Shown: positions 42,906 through 52,025 of the stretch, piece after piece | How the letters are laid out: the number at the start of each line of letters is the position of its first letter | Position numbering within the stretch: the stretch's first letter is position 1 | NCBI RefSeq assembly: GCF_000157895.3 | Contig: NC_022663.1 | Location: 1,240,001 to 1,304,000 of the forward strand | Origin: Mycobacterium kansasii ATCC 12478 | GTDB lineage: Bacteria > Actinomycetota > Actinomycetes > Mycobacteriales > Mycobacteriaceae | Direction of reading: 5' to 3' | Length of the DNA: 64,000 nucleotides | Notes under the pieces: model-generated | Told to the model about the DNA's origin: nothing | The model's input: the letters and a program-made list of their open reading frames with translations, nothing else | The model's database searches: none | Program-made: the position numbers and the translations under genes

Positions 42906-43155
42906 CTACGTCGAGACCGCAGCCCCCTGCTCGCCCGCCGAGCACTTGAGCCAGCTATTGGCGCAACTTGCCGACCGGGGATTCACCGTCTACCTCGACG
43001 AAGCACATCGCCTGTCCAACGGGATCACCGCCGTACACGGGCACATCCCGAGGCTGGAGCGCTTTCATATGATCGTCGACGGTCCGGCCACCGTCGTGCC
43101 GGGACGCCGGGGAGTCGCCGCCGTCGAGGTGACCGCCCCCGCCTGTCTGGTGTGA
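42901..43155 (+). CDS. Hypothetical small protein (84 residues)
   Basis: Frame from GTG 42901 with natural composition: SPAEHLSQLLAQLADRGFTVYL, then DEAHRLSNGITAVHGHIPRLERFHMIVDG and a final VTAPACLV. It begins exactly where the methyltransferase relic ends, on the opposite strand. No ribosome site is evident and I recognise no family; alternatively it is the C-terminal piece of a longer lost gene. Convergent with ldtB. Confidence 0.4.
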   Translation: MPYVETAAPCSPAEHLSQLLAQLADRGFTVYLDEAHRLSNGITAVHGHIPRLERFHMIVDGPATVVPGRRGVAAVEVTAPACLV

Positions 43156-43177
43156 CGATCAGGCCCGCCGGCCAGGC

Positions 43178-44377
43178 TCAGGCCTTGGCGTTACCGGCGC
43201 GCCATTGATCCCAGGGAATGTTCCAGTCACCGAGGCCATCCGTGCCGGACAGCGTGCCTCCCACGGTGTTGACCACTTCGACGATGTCACCGCTCTTGAT
43301 GTGGTCGTAGAACCACTGGGCATTGCTCGGGCTCACGTTCAGGCACCCGTGGCTGGTGTTGGTGTGGCCTTGAGCTCCCACCGACCACGGCGCGGAGTGG
43401 ACGAAGACACCGCTGTAGGAAATCTGCGTGGCCCAGTCGACGTCGGTGCGATACCCGTTGGGCGAGTTCACCGGAACGCCATAGGTCGACGAGTCCATGA
43501 TGATGTGCTTGAACCGCGCGCCCACGATGTAGACGCCGTTGGCGGTCGGCGTGCTGTCTTTACCCATCGACGTCGGCATGGTCTTGACGACCTCACCGTT
43601 GACCCGGATTGTCAGTACCTTGGTGCTGTCGTCTGCGGTCGCGATGACCTCGTCGCCAATGGTGAAATGCGTTTTGACGTTGTCCTCGCCGAACATTCCC
43701 TCACCGAGATCCACGCCATAGGTGTTGACCGCCACGTCGACGGCGGTGCCAGGCTTCCAGAAATGCTCTGGGCGCCAACGCACCTCGCGGTTGTTCAGCC
43801 AGTAGAAGGCGCCTTCGACGGGCGGGTTGGTGGTGATCTTGATAGCCTTTTCCGCAGCAACCCGGTCGGCGATGTTCTCGTCGAACCGGATCGCCACCGG
43901 CTCGCCGATCCCCACAACCTCGCCGTCGCCCGGATTCACATAGGGCATCGTCAGGTGTGCGGGCGAGCTGGTCTGGAATGTCATCTGGCGAGTCGCCGCG
44001 CCGCCCAGTCCGAGCGCCTTCGCGCTGAGCGTGTAGCGCCGGTTGTAGCCGAGTTGGTCGGTGGTCGACCAGTGCAGTCCGTCGGGGCTGAGCTGGCCGC
44101 TGATCGACTTGCCGTTTTCGTTCACCATGGTGACCGCCGCCAGCACACCGTCGGCAACGCTGACGGTGACAGGCGCATCCACGGTGACACCGACGGCTCC
44201 GTCGGTCACCGACGCGGTCAGCTTGGGCACCAGCAGGTCGGCGAAGGGTGTGCCCTTGTTGACGATGACCTTGACCGGCGCGGCCGCACTGCCGCTGCTG
44301 CACGCCACGGCGAGAACAGCGACCGGGACCATGATCGCAGCCAGCCACGATCGACTTCTGCGCAAAGGCGTCATCAC
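43178..44377 (-). CDS. ldtB: L,D-transpeptidase 2 (lipoprotein), peptidoglycan 3-3 cross-linking
   Basis: 399 residues, orthologue of Rv2518c (LdtMt2/LppS). Signal peptide with lipobox LAVAC gives a lipidated Cys at residue 26. Two Ig-like domains follow (about 50-250), then the YkuD catalytic domain with the motif [12 protein letters not shown]; the nucleophilic cysteine is residue 345. It forms the meso-DAP to meso-DAP cross-links that dominate mycobacterial peptidoglycan and is the main carbapenem target of this class. ATG 44377 follows GGAAGG by 7 bases. Confidence 0.95.
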   Translation of the reverse strand: MMTPLRRSRSWLAAIMVPVAVLAVACSSGSAAAPVKVIVNKGTPFADLLVPKLTASVTDGAVGVTVDAPVTVSVADGVLAAVTMVNENGKSISGQLSPDGLHWSTTDQLGYNRRYTLSAKALGLGGAATRQMTFQTSSPAHLTMPYVNPGDGEVVGIGEPVAIRFDENIADRVAAEKAIKITTNPPVEGAFYWLNNREVRWRPEHFWKPGTAVDVAVNTYGVDLGEGMFGEDNVKTHFTIGDEVIATADDSTKVLTIRVNGEVVKTMPTSMGKDSTPTANGVYIVGARFKHIIMDSSTYGVPVNSPNGYRTDVDWATQISYSGVFVHSAPWSVGAQGHTNTSHGCLNVSPSNAQWFYDHIKSGDIVEVVNTVGGTLSGTDGLGDWNIPWDQWRAGNAKA

Positions 44378-44436
44378 GTGACCTTCCAGATACTCTCGCT
44401 TACTCCGGTCACCGCTGACCCTGGATTGTTCCCTGT

Positions 44437-44442
44437 ATTGTA
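44437..44442 (-). promoter_or_regulatory. Candidate -10 box of the ldtB promoter
   Basis: Reading the minus strand, TACAAT lies about 60 bp before the ldtB start, predicting a 5' leader of roughly 50 nt. It fits the mycobacterial TAnnnT rule. A good -35 hexamer is not obvious. Confidence 0.4.
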
Positions 44443-44581
44443 GTGTCTAACCGCGGCCACGACAGAATTTGTCGGCTTGTCGGCTGGTTCAGTGTCGCAC
44501 CTCACCCCGTCCTGATCTGGAGATTTCCCACTGCGCCACGATGCCTGTTATTGTCGCGTACGCGGTCTCTGGCCGTCCACG

Positions 44582-44654
<73 letters not shown>

Positions 44655-44868
44655 CCTCAATGGCGCATCACGTCGCGTGTCGTCGATTTGACCGGGAAAC
44701 TCGGATCGGCGTTGCGGCCAAACAACCCGGCCCCGGAGCCTGCGGCACCGCGGTGTTCGGCGGCGTAGCCAGCGCGAGAAACCCACCGGCACAATGGGAT
44801 TAGTGTGAGGCGTGCCGACCACTGAAGGTTGGTGTCAGCTACGCAGCCAGTGAGTGTCACTGCAGCGC

Positions 44869-45096
44869 TTACCGATTCCTGATGTTGCGGATCACCACGA
44901 TGACGACGACAGACCCGACGCCGACCAGTGTCACGGTCACCGCGGGTTTGGTGACGAATTCGATCACCTTGGCCTTCACGTCGTCGGCGAGGCGGCGGGG
45001 GTTGGCACGTTCAACAAGCGAGTCGACCGTCGCCGCCAGCTGGTCGCGGGCGAGGTCGATCTCCTGCTTGATGGTCTCGGGATCACGGTCCGCCAC
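44869..45096 (-). CDS. Small membrane protein, DUF3618 family
   Basis: 75 residues from GTG 45096, the length of the Rv2520c orthologue; GGAGG 8 bases upstream supports it over the TTG at 45111. N-terminal amphipathic helix DPETIKQEIDLARDQLAATVDSL, a basic patch (RANPRRLADDVK) and a single C-terminal membrane helix VTVTLVGVGSVVVIVVI. DUF3618 proteins are small actinobacterial membrane proteins of unknown role. Divergent from bcp. Confidence 0.85.
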   Translation of the reverse strand: MADRDPETIKQEIDLARDQLAATVDSLVERANPRRLADDVKAKVIEFVTKPAVTVTLVGVGSVVVIVVIRNIRNR

Positions 45097-45187
45097 GTGT
45101 CTGTCCTCCAAGTCGATGCACCTGACGAACTACCCTAGATGAGCCGGTGCGAGTCGCTACGCTCCGGTGAACAGAAAGGAACATACG

Positions 45188-45676
45188 TTGAGCGAGTCCA
45201 CCCGCCTGGCTCCCGGCGACAAAGCGCCTGTCTTCAGTTTGCCCGACGCCGACGGCAAGAAGGTGTCGCTGGCCGACTACAAGGGACGCCGCGTGGTCGT
45301 GTATTTCTATCCGGCCGCCTCGACACCGGGATGCACCAAAGAGGCCTGCGACTTCCGCGACAACCTGCACGATCTCAACGACGCCGGCCTGGACGTCGTC
45401 GGAATTTCCCCTGACGCGCCCGCCAAGCTGGCCAAGTTCCGCGACGCCGAGGCGTTGACGTTCCCGCTGCTGTCCGATCCCGACCGCAAGGCATTGACGG
45501 CCTGGGGCGCCTACGGCGAGAAGAAGATGTACGGCAAGACCGTGCAGGGCGTCATCCGGTCCACATTCGTCGTCGACGAGAAGGGCAAGATCGCCCTTGC
45601 CCAGTACAACGTCAAGGCCGCACACACGGCAACGTTGATCCAGAAGATCATCACGCAGGCGACCGCTGCCGGCTAG
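45188..45676 (+). CDS. bcp: Thiol peroxidase, BCP/PrxQ-type peroxiredoxin
   Basis: 162 residues from TTG 45188 (AAAGGAA with 6-base spacing; a GTG at 45167 has no site). Peroxidatic cysteine 49 in STPGCTKEACDFRD and resolving cysteine 54 five residues on give the atypical two-Cys PrxQ mechanism. YFYPAASTPG and the RSTFVVDEKGKI block are typical. It reduces hydroperoxides with thioredoxin. Orthologue of Rv2521. Confidence 0.93.
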   Translation: MSESTRLAPGDKAPVFSLPDADGKKVSLADYKGRRVVVYFYPAASTPGCTKEACDFRDNLHDLNDAGLDVVGISPDAPAKLAKFRDAEALTFPLLSDPDRKALTAWGAYGEKKMYGKTVQGVIRSTFVVDEKGKIALAQYNVKAAHTATLIQKIITQATAAG

Positions 45677-45971
45677 TCACTGCCACGGTGGCTACGGCGC
45701 TTCCAAACGATCTCAGCCCCTGGTAATCACGTACTCAATGTGAGCCGTGCGGCGACTCCCCTTGTCCCTCATGGGATCTCCGTCGATCGCTCACCACTCG
45801 CCGTTCCATTCGACCTGACTCTGAGCACCGGGCCCGCTCGGATACCCGGCCTCCGGTTGCTCAGGTCTCGAATCCCCGCCCTGACCCTCGATCGGCGTTC
45901 CGGCCGGATGGACCGCGGCACCGAGCACAACTCCTCCGCGGCAGGATCGGGCGTGCCTCAGCGACGCTCCG

Positions 45972-46385
45972 TCAGTGATCGATGAACTTTCGGTGCCCGA
46001 CGGGACAGCATCCGGTGTAGTAGTCGAAGCCACATTCGTCGAAGACCGGATTCAGCTTCCAGTGCGTTCCGCAATACGAATACCCGCACTCTGCGCAGAA
46101 GAACGGCGCATATTCCTTGTCGCGCCTGTAGAGCGCCGCGGCCACGTCGTCGGTCTCGCCGCGCACCACGGTGGCGACCGCCTCGTAGTCCGCGACAGCG
46201 AGGGAGTAGTTCGCGTGCCGGAGGAAGTCCCTGACCCTGAAGGTGCCCCTGCCGGAAAAGCCGGAATCGAGCTCGTGCAAGATGTCCTTCCGACCATCGG
46301 CGTAGACGGCACCCTTAGGAATCAGCTCGACCACCGCAGCTGTCTGACCGCATCCGGCAAACCCGCACGGGATCGCGGCTCTCAC
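45972..46385 (-). CDS. Cysteine-rich putative zinc-binding protein of unknown function
   Basis: 137 residues from GTG 46385. It opens with CGFAGCG (C7, C12), and the C-terminal half has CAECGYSYCGTHW, CGFDYYTGCC and HRKFIDH: ten or so Cys/His in zinc-ribbon/treble-clef spacing. The middle (FRVRDFLRHANYSLAVADYEAV) is helical. I recognise no named family and recall no gene here in M. tuberculosis between bcp and Rv2522c. The ribosome site is weak. It is probably a small metal-binding regulator or accessory factor (inference). Confidence 0.65.
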   Translation of the reverse strand: MRAAIPCGFAGCGQTAAVVELIPKGAVYADGRKDILHELDSGFSGRGTFRVRDFLRHANYSLAVADYEAVATVVRGETDDVAAALYRRDKEYAPFFCAECGYSYCGTHWKLNPVFDECGFDYYTGCCPVGHRKFIDH

Positions 46386-46577
46386 CCCCGTGGCCGCCGA
46401 TCCGTCATCGTGGCATTATTGCAGCCTCCCACCGTCAAATGGTCACATCGAGGAAAGACGACAAACCCTTAGCAGCCCGTGCAACTGCTCGTGTGCGAGG
46501 CCCATCCGTAGCGCGCCCAGTACAACGTCAAAGCCACCGGACACATCGCGACACGGCGCCCCGATGTGCCGGTCTGA

Positions 46578-47912
46578 TCAGGCCAGGTTAGCCAGCAACA
46601 GCGCTTCGGCGACCGCGGCGCGCTCCAATACCCCCAGATGCAGGCTCTCGTTGATGCTGTGTGCTTGAGTTGCGGGATCCTCGACGCCGGTGACCAGGAT
46701 TTTCGCCGCCGGAAACGCCCGTGCGAACTCGGCGATGAACGGAATCGACCCGCCCATGCCCATGTCGATGGGATCGGTGCCCCAGGCCCGCCGGAACGCC
46801 GCGCGTGCGGCGTCGTAGACCGGACCGCTGGCCTCGATGGCGTACGGCTGGCCGACCTCGCCCCGGTGAATGCTGACCCGCGCGCCCCACGGTGTGTGCC
46901 GCCGCAGATGGGTCTCCAGGGCGTCCAGATGCGCGACGGCGTCACCCCCGGGGGCAACCCGAAGACTGATCTTGGCGCGAGCCCGCGGAATCAACGTATT
47001 CGACGCTGCCGCAACCGATGTGGTGTCGATGCCGATCACGGTGATCGCGGGTTTCGCCCAGAGTCGCTGGGGTACCGTGCCGGAACCGATTTCGCTCACC
47101 CCATCCAGCAGGCCAGCGCCTGCGCGCACCCGCTCGGGCGGGTAGTCCGGGAAATTCAGGGCCGCAACGTCGGTTTCATGCAGCCCTGCGACTGCCACGT
47201 TGCCGTCGTCGTCGTGCAGGCTGGCCAGCAGCCGCACCAGCACGCTCAACGCGTCGGGAACCACACCGCCCCACAAGCCGGAGTGCAGCCCGTGGTCGAG
47301 CGTGGCGACCTCGACGACGCAATCGGCCAGTCCGCGTAGCGACACCGTCAGCGCGGGGACGTCGGTGCTCCAATTGTCCGAGTCGGCGATGACGATCACG
47401 TCGGCGGCCAGCATGTCGCGGTGGGCGGCGAGCAATCGGCCCAGTGACGGAGATCCGGATTCTTCTTCGCCCTCCACGAAGACGGTCACGCCCACCGGCG
47501 GCCGGCCGCCGTGGGCCCGGAATGCGGCCAAATGCGTTGCGATGCCAGCCTTGTCGTCGGCGGTGCCACGCCCGTACAGTCGTCCGTCGCGTTCGGTGGG
47601 CTCGAAAGGCGGCGACGCCCACTGGTCGCGGTCACCCTCGGGCTGCACGTCATGGTGGGCATACAGCAGCACCGTCGGCGCACCCGGTGGCGCCGGATAC
47701 CGCGCGATGACCGCCGGCGCACCGCCTTCACTGACTGTCCACACATCGTCAAAACCCGCCTGCGACAACAGATCCGCCACTGCCTGTGCACTGCGATGTA
47801 CCTGATCGTGTCGCGCCGGGTCGGCCCACACGGAGTCGATGCGTACCAGATCTTCGAGATCACGCCGCACCGACGGCAACACCGCACGAACCCGCTCAAC
47901 CAGATCAGTCAC
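46578..47912 (-). CDS. M20-family metallopeptidase (dipeptidase/deacylase-like)
   Basis: 444 residues from GTG 47912 (Rv2522c orthologue, somewhat shorter at the N-terminus). Di-zinc enzyme motifs: YAHHDVQP (first metal His/Asp), YGRGTADDKAG (bridging Asp), FVEGEEESGSP (catalytic and metal Glu), ADSDNW and, at the C-terminus, the last metal His in THAQSI-type AQAHSINESL (TQAHSINES). The dimerisation domain lies between about 190 and 300. Substrate unknown. It is divergent from a sensor kinase, with only 30 bp between start codons. Confidence 0.9.
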   Translation of the reverse strand: MTDLVERVRAVLPSVRRDLEDLVRIDSVWADPARHDQVHRSAQAVADLLSQAGFDDVWTVSEGGAPAVIARYPAPPGAPTVLLYAHHDVQPEGDRDQWASPPFEPTERDGRLYGRGTADDKAGIATHLAAFRAHGGRPPVGVTVFVEGEEESGSPSLGRLLAAHRDMLAADVIVIADSDNWSTDVPALTVSLRGLADCVVEVATLDHGLHSGLWGGVVPDALSVLVRLLASLHDDDGNVAVAGLHETDVAALNFPDYPPERVRAGAGLLDGVSEIGSGTVPQRLWAKPAITVIGIDTTSVAAASNTLIPRARAKISLRVAPGGDAVAHLDALETHLRRHTPWGARVSIHRGEVGQPYAIEASGPVYDAARAAFRRAWGTDPIDMGMGGSIPFIAEFARAFPAAKILVTGVEDPATQAHSINESLHLGVLERAAVAEALLLANLA

Positions 47913-47942
47913 GATCACGAGGCTAGCTATGCTGAGCCCGAT
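47913..47942. promoter_or_regulatory. 30-bp divergent promoter, both transcripts probably leaderless or nearly so
   Basis: Toward the kinase, TATGCT (47928-47933) lies 9 bp before ATG 47943. Toward the peptidase, on the minus strand, TAGCCT lies 7 bp before GTG 47912. With only 30 bp between start codons the two promoters must overlap and cannot both be occupied freely. Confidence 0.5.
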
Positions 47943-49088
47943 ATGGCGACGCGCGGCCCCGACCCGGCGGCGCCGCTCTGGCGGGCGGCGCAGCTGTTCC
48001 GGCTGTTGAGCTGCGTTTACGCCCTGGGTTTTCAGATCGCGGTCAACTCCGACCTGCGGCTGCCGGCGGTGGGCTGGGCGCTCTTCGCGGTGCTGATCGG
48101 CTGGAGCGCGGCGTGCGCATTCGCCTACCTGCGCGGCTTCGGGCGGCGGCCTGCCTGGGTGATCGCCGAGATTGCCGTCGTCGTGCTGCTGATGCTGTCC
48201 ACCAAGGTGGTAGCCACCGGACAATGGGCACTGGATAACCAGACCTGGCCGACGACCCTGTGGGCCAGCAACGCCACCATTTCGGCGGCCCTGCAGTTCG
48301 GTCCGGCCGGCGGCATGTTGACCGGCGTGGCGGTGACGGCCGCCAACGAAGCCGTCAAGGGTTACGTCAACGTCAATCTCGGTCGTAGTGCGACCATCGT
48401 CATCGAGCTGGCAGTCGGCCTCGCGGTGGGGATGGCCGCTCGGACCGCCCGGCGTGCCCACGACGAACTGCAGCGAGCCGCTGAATTGTCGGCAGCGCTG
48501 CACGAACGGGAACGGCTGTCCCGGCAAGTTCACGACGGAGTCATCCAGGTGTTGGCCCTGGTCGCCAAGCGGGGCCACGAAATAGGCGGCGAAGCAGCCG
48601 AATTAGCGGAACTGGCCAGTGAACAAGAAGGCGCGCTGCGCCGTTGGGTGGTCTCCACCGACACCGAGCACGACGGCGGCAACCAGTCGGTCGACATTGG
48701 TGCCCTGTTGCGGCGGCGGGCGTCCGACCACGTGTCCATGAGCTTGCCGGGAACGCCGGTGCCGTTGGCGCGTGGGGTGGCCACAGAGTTGGACGCGGCG
48801 GTGGGCAATGCTCTGGACAATGTTCGCTTGCACGCCGGGCCGAACGCCCGCGCCTATGTACTACTGGAAGATATGGGCGATGTGGTGACGGTGAGCGTTC
48901 GCGACGACGGAGTCGGCATTGCCGCGGGGCGGCTCGAGGAAGCCGCCAGCCAGGGTCGGCTTGGGGTCTCGAAGTCGATCGTGGGGCGGTTGGCGGCGCT
49001 GGGCGGCACCGCGCAGCTGAGCACGAACACGGGCGAGGGCACCGAGTGGGAACTGACGGTACCGCGCCGGGAAGGACCTCATGAGTGA
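47943..49088 (+). CDS. MacS-type sensor histidine kinase
   Basis: 381 residues. About five or six transmembrane helices (residues 15-165) form an integral membrane sensor, then a HisKA_3 dimerisation domain with RLSRQVHDGVIQVLALV, the phospho-accepting histidine being residue 197. The HATPase domain has N-box GNALDNVRLHA and G-box VRDDGVGIA. This is the NarL-type kinase arrangement called MacS in actinobacterial annotation. Its stop overlaps the response-regulator start by 8 bp. I do not recall this pair in H37Rv at this locus. The signal is unknown; an envelope or membrane cue is likely. Confidence 0.9.
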   Translation: MATRGPDPAAPLWRAAQLFRLLSCVYALGFQIAVNSDLRLPAVGWALFAVLIGWSAACAFAYLRGFGRRPAWVIAEIAVVVLLMLSTKVVATGQWALDNQTWPTTLWASNATISAALQFGPAGGMLTGVAVTAANEAVKGYVNVNLGRSATIVIELAVGLAVGMAARTARRAHDELQRAAELSAALHERERLSRQVHDGVIQVLALVAKRGHEIGGEAAELAELASEQEGALRRWVVSTDTEHDGGNQSVDIGALLRRRASDHVSMSLPGTPVPLARGVATELDAAVGNALDNVRLHAGPNARAYVLLEDMGDVVTVSVRDDGVGIAAGRLEEAASQGRLGVSKSIVGRLAALGGTAQLSTNTGEGTEWELTVPRREGPHE

Positions 49089-49737
49089 ACAGCAATCCCC
49101 GACCGTGATGGTTGTCGATGACCATCCGATCTGGCGCGACGCGGTCGTGCGCGACCTTGCCGACGACGGGTTCAACGTGGTCGCCACCGCCGACAGCGTG
49201 GCGGCGGCGCGGCGACGGGCCGCGGTCGTCAAGCCGGACGTCGTGCTCATGGACATGCGCCTGGCCGACGGCAACGGCGTGCAGGCGACGACGGAGGTGC
49301 TCGAGGTCTCCCCGGCTACCCGGGTGCTGGTCCTGTCGGCCTCGGACGAACGCGAGGACGTCTTGGAGGCGGTCAAGGCCGGGGCGACGGGATACCTGGT
49401 CAAGAGCGCCTCCAAGGCGGAATTGAGTGACGCCGTGCGAGCCACCGCGGCCGGGCGTGCGGTGTTCACCCCGAGCTTGGCCGGACTGGTACTGGGTGAA
49501 TACCGTCGCATCGCCACGAGCACCGACTCGGGACCGGCTCGCCCCAGCCTCACCGAGCGCGAGACCGAGGTATTGCGATACGTTGCAAAAGGATTGTCCG
49601 CCAAGCAGATTGCCGAAAAACTCTCGTTGAGTCACCGCACCGTCGAAAACCACGTCCAGGCGACATTCCGCAAGCTGCAGGTGGCCAATCGGGTGGAGTT
49701 GACCCGCTACGCCATCGAGCACGGGCTCGACGAATAG
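49081..49737 (+). CDS. NarL/LuxR-type response regulator
   Basis: 218 residues. The receiver domain has VDDHPIWRD (acidic pair D13/D14), the phosphorylated aspartate 58 in VVLMDMRLAD, and the conserved lysine in YLVKSASK. The C-terminal LuxR helix-turn-helix reads LTERETEVLRYVAKGLSAKQIAE then LSLSHRTVENHVQATFRKL. It is co-translated with the kinase (8-bp overlap) and presumably activated by it. Likely targets include the adjacent DUF2339-like gene, but no binding site is recognisable. Confidence 0.92.
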   Translation: MSEQQSPTVMVVDDHPIWRDAVVRDLADDGFNVVATADSVAAARRRAAVVKPDVVLMDMRLADGNGVQATTEVLEVSPATRVLVLSASDEREDVLEAVKAGATGYLVKSASKAELSDAVRATAAGRAVFTPSLAGLVLGEYRRIATSTDSGPARPSLTERETEVLRYVAKGLSAKQIAEKLSLSHRTVENHVQATFRKLQVANRVELTRYAIEHGLDE

Positions 49738-49795
49738 CCGGATTCGGGTAGTCCTACTCATCCGTTTCTATGCGTCACCCGGCATGGTGGCCGCC

Positions 49796-51589
49796 ATGAC
49801 CGAATCCCCTCATGCCGTGATCAGCCGGCTCGCCGCCGAGTTCGATGCTTTGTCCCGCCAAATAGCCCGCGTCTCCGGCGAACTCGGTCAACTCGACCGG
49901 CTGATCTCCGATTCACCCGCCGCACGCCAGCCCGCCCCAACACCACCGCAGCCCGTAGCACCGTACTGGCAGTCGTACTGGCAGCACTGGCAACCCGCGG
50001 CGCCGGCACCGCCACGCCCGTTCGCTCCGTCACCACCTCAGCACACACCTGCACCCGCTCCGGCACCGATGCGGCCGGCTTCAGACCGCGAATCCGGCTG
50101 GATCGGCAAGCTGCTGGCCGTCGCCGGGGTGGCGGTGACGCTGATCGGCGTGGTGCTGCTGCTCGTCCTCGCCGCGCAGGCTGGCCTGCTGCGGCCGGAG
50201 ATCCGGGTCACCGGTGGCACCCTTTTGGCGCTCGGGCTCGTTGGCGTGGCCACCTGGTTACGCAACCGCCCCGGCGGACGGATCGGCGCGATCGCGTTGG
50301 CCGCCACCGGTATTGCCGCCGCCTACCTGGACGTCATCGCCCTCACCACCATCTACAAGTGGGTGCCGGCGCCGGCCGGGCTCCTGCTCGCCGCGGTGGT
50401 CGGCGGTGCGGGTCTGGCGCTGGCTCGGCGGTGGGACTCCGAACATCTGGGTCTGCTGGTGCTGGTGCCACTGATCGGTCTGGCGCCCGTCATCACCCGC
50501 GGTGTCGACATATTGTTGGTCAGCTTCATGCTGGCGCTCTCGGCCGCCGCGCTGCCGGTACAACTGGGCAAGGACTGGATCTGGCTGCACGCTGCCCGGA
50601 TCGCGGCCACCACGCTGCCCCTGCTGGTGGCGCTGATGTCGGTCCGACACGACGGCGCCTGGGTGATCGGTGCCGCCTGCGGAATCGCCGCGATCCTCGC
50701 GATCGCCAGCGGCCTCGTCGTGCTACCGGCTATCAGCAATACCGCCGCATTGGCGGTACTGACGGCGGCCGGGACCCTGCCCGCCCTGGCCGCTGGAATG
50801 GCAGTCGATCGCGTAATGGCCGCGGTGCTGGCAGCCGCCCTGGCGTCAGCCATGCTGGCGATCGTGCTGGTCGGCACCGAACTGCCCATGATCGCCAGAC
50901 AGGTTTGGTCGGGGTGGTCGGCGATTTCGGCGCTTGTCGCCGCTACCGTGGCCTTCGACGGCTACGTCGAGGGCCCGGTGCTGCTCTCGCTGGCTGTCAT
51001 CGTCGCCATTGCCGGTCGTGGCGATGCGGTAGCACGTTGGGCCGCAGCAGGATTCGGTGTCATTGGGACGGGCCTGTGCTACAGCTATGCGCCACTCGGT
51101 GCCTTGCTGACCGCTACCGTGATGCCGACCTCGATTGCGGTGTCCACTCTTGCCGCCAGCCTGCTCGTCATCGCCGCCGTGTTCGCGATAGCACGAGCGT
51201 GCGCAGGTGTGCAGGATTCCGACACGAGGGCGATCCTCAGCGTGGTTGCCGGGATGCTGGTCGTCTATGCCTTCACGGCGTTCACCGTGACCGCCGGTGT
51301 ACTTTTCGGCGGTACCGATGTCGGGTTCCTGGCCGGGCACTTGATCGCCACTGTGTGCTGGATCGGCATGGCGGCGGCGCTGTTCGGCTATGCGCTGCAT
51401 CACGCCGGCCGGGAAGACCGCACGGCCCCGATCACTGCCGGACTGGCGCTTACGGCCGCCGCCACCGCCAAACTATTCGTGTTCGATCTGGCGACCCTGG
51501 ACGGCATGTTCCGGGTGGCGGCATTCATCGTCGTCGGTCTGGTACTGCTGGGCATGGGTGCCGGATACGCCCGCAGCCTCGCTCGCTGA
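49796..51589 (+). CDS. Polytopic membrane protein, DUF2339-like
   Basis: 597 residues from ATG 49796 (601 if ATG 49784 is used). The N-terminal 35 residues form a coiled helix (VISRLAAEFDALSRQIARV), a Pro-rich linker (about 45-95) follows, then roughly 14-16 hydrophobic helices to the C-terminus, starting GKLLAVAGVAVTLIGVVLLL. That N-terminal coil plus many-helix layout fits the DUF2339 family. Function unknown; it begins about 60 bp after the response regulator and probably belongs to the same unit. Confidence 0.82.
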   Translation: MTESPHAVISRLAAEFDALSRQIARVSGELGQLDRLISDSPAARQPAPTPPQPVAPYWQSYWQHWQPAAPAPPRPFAPSPPQHTPAPAPAPMRPASDRESGWIGKLLAVAGVAVTLIGVVLLLVLAAQAGLLRPEIRVTGGTLLALGLVGVATWLRNRPGGRIGAIALAATGIAAAYLDVIALTTIYKWVPAPAGLLLAAVVGGAGLALARRWDSEHLGLLVLVPLIGLAPVITRGVDILLVSFMLALSAAALPVQLGKDWIWLHAARIAATTLPLLVALMSVRHDGAWVIGAACGIAAILAIASGLVVLPAISNTAALAVLTAAGTLPALAAGMAVDRVMAAVLAAALASAMLAIVLVGTELPMIARQVWSGWSAISALVAATVAFDGYVEGPVLLSLAVIVAIAGRGDAVARWAAAGFGVIGTGLCYSYAPLGALLTATVMPTSIAVSTLAASLLVIAAVFAIARACAGVQDSDTRAILSVVAGMLVVYAFTAFTVTAGVLFGGTDVGFLAGHLIATVCWIGMAAALFGYALHHAGREDRTAPITAGLALTAAATAKLFVFDLATLDGMFRVAAFIVVGLVLLGMGAGYARSLAR

Positions 51590-51604
51590 CCGAGCGCGAG
51601 CACT

Positions 51605-51997
51605 CTAGGGTGACTCGAGAATGGCCACCGCGGCGGCGGTATCCCCTTCGTGGGTCAGCGAGACATGGATGGTCACGTCAGCCAGGTGCTTGGCGATTTC
51701 GCCGGTTAGCCGCACCCGCGGCCGGCCCCACATGTCGGTGACCACCTCGATATCGCGGTGGATGTCCTCGGGCAGCATGGGCCGCTGCGCGAACCGCGAG
51801 CCGGACCAGGCCTTGATCACCGCCTCCTTGGCGGCCCAGCGGGCCGCCAGGTGCCGTGCCGCCGACGAACTCTTGTCCGAGGCGTCCCGCCGCTCACCGG
51901 GGGTGAAGGTCGTCGCGAACACCGTTCCGGGTTGGTCGACCTGCTCGGCGAAATCAGGAATGGAGACGAGGTCGATCCCCACACCGACGATGCCCAT
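51605..51997 (-). CDS. acpS: Holo-[acyl-carrier-protein] synthase
   Basis: 130 residues, same length as Rv2523c. It transfers 4'-phosphopantetheine from CoA to the ACP domain of Fas and to AcpM. Motifs GVGIDLVSIPDF (metal-binding Asp) and WAAKEAVIKAWSG (metal-binding Glu and catalytic Lys) are intact. It follows fas on the same strand with a 28-bp gap, giving a fas-acpS unit. It ends close to the convergent DUF2339-like gene. Confidence 0.95.
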   Translation of the reverse strand: MGIVGVGIDLVSIPDFAEQVDQPGTVFATTFTPGERRDASDKSSSAARHLAARWAAKEAVIKAWSGSRFAQRPMLPEDIHRDIEVVTDMWGRPRVRLTGEIAKHLADVTIHVSLTHEGDTAAAVAILESP

Positions 51998-52025
51998 GGG
52001 TCGCCACGCTAACGGATGATCGAAG

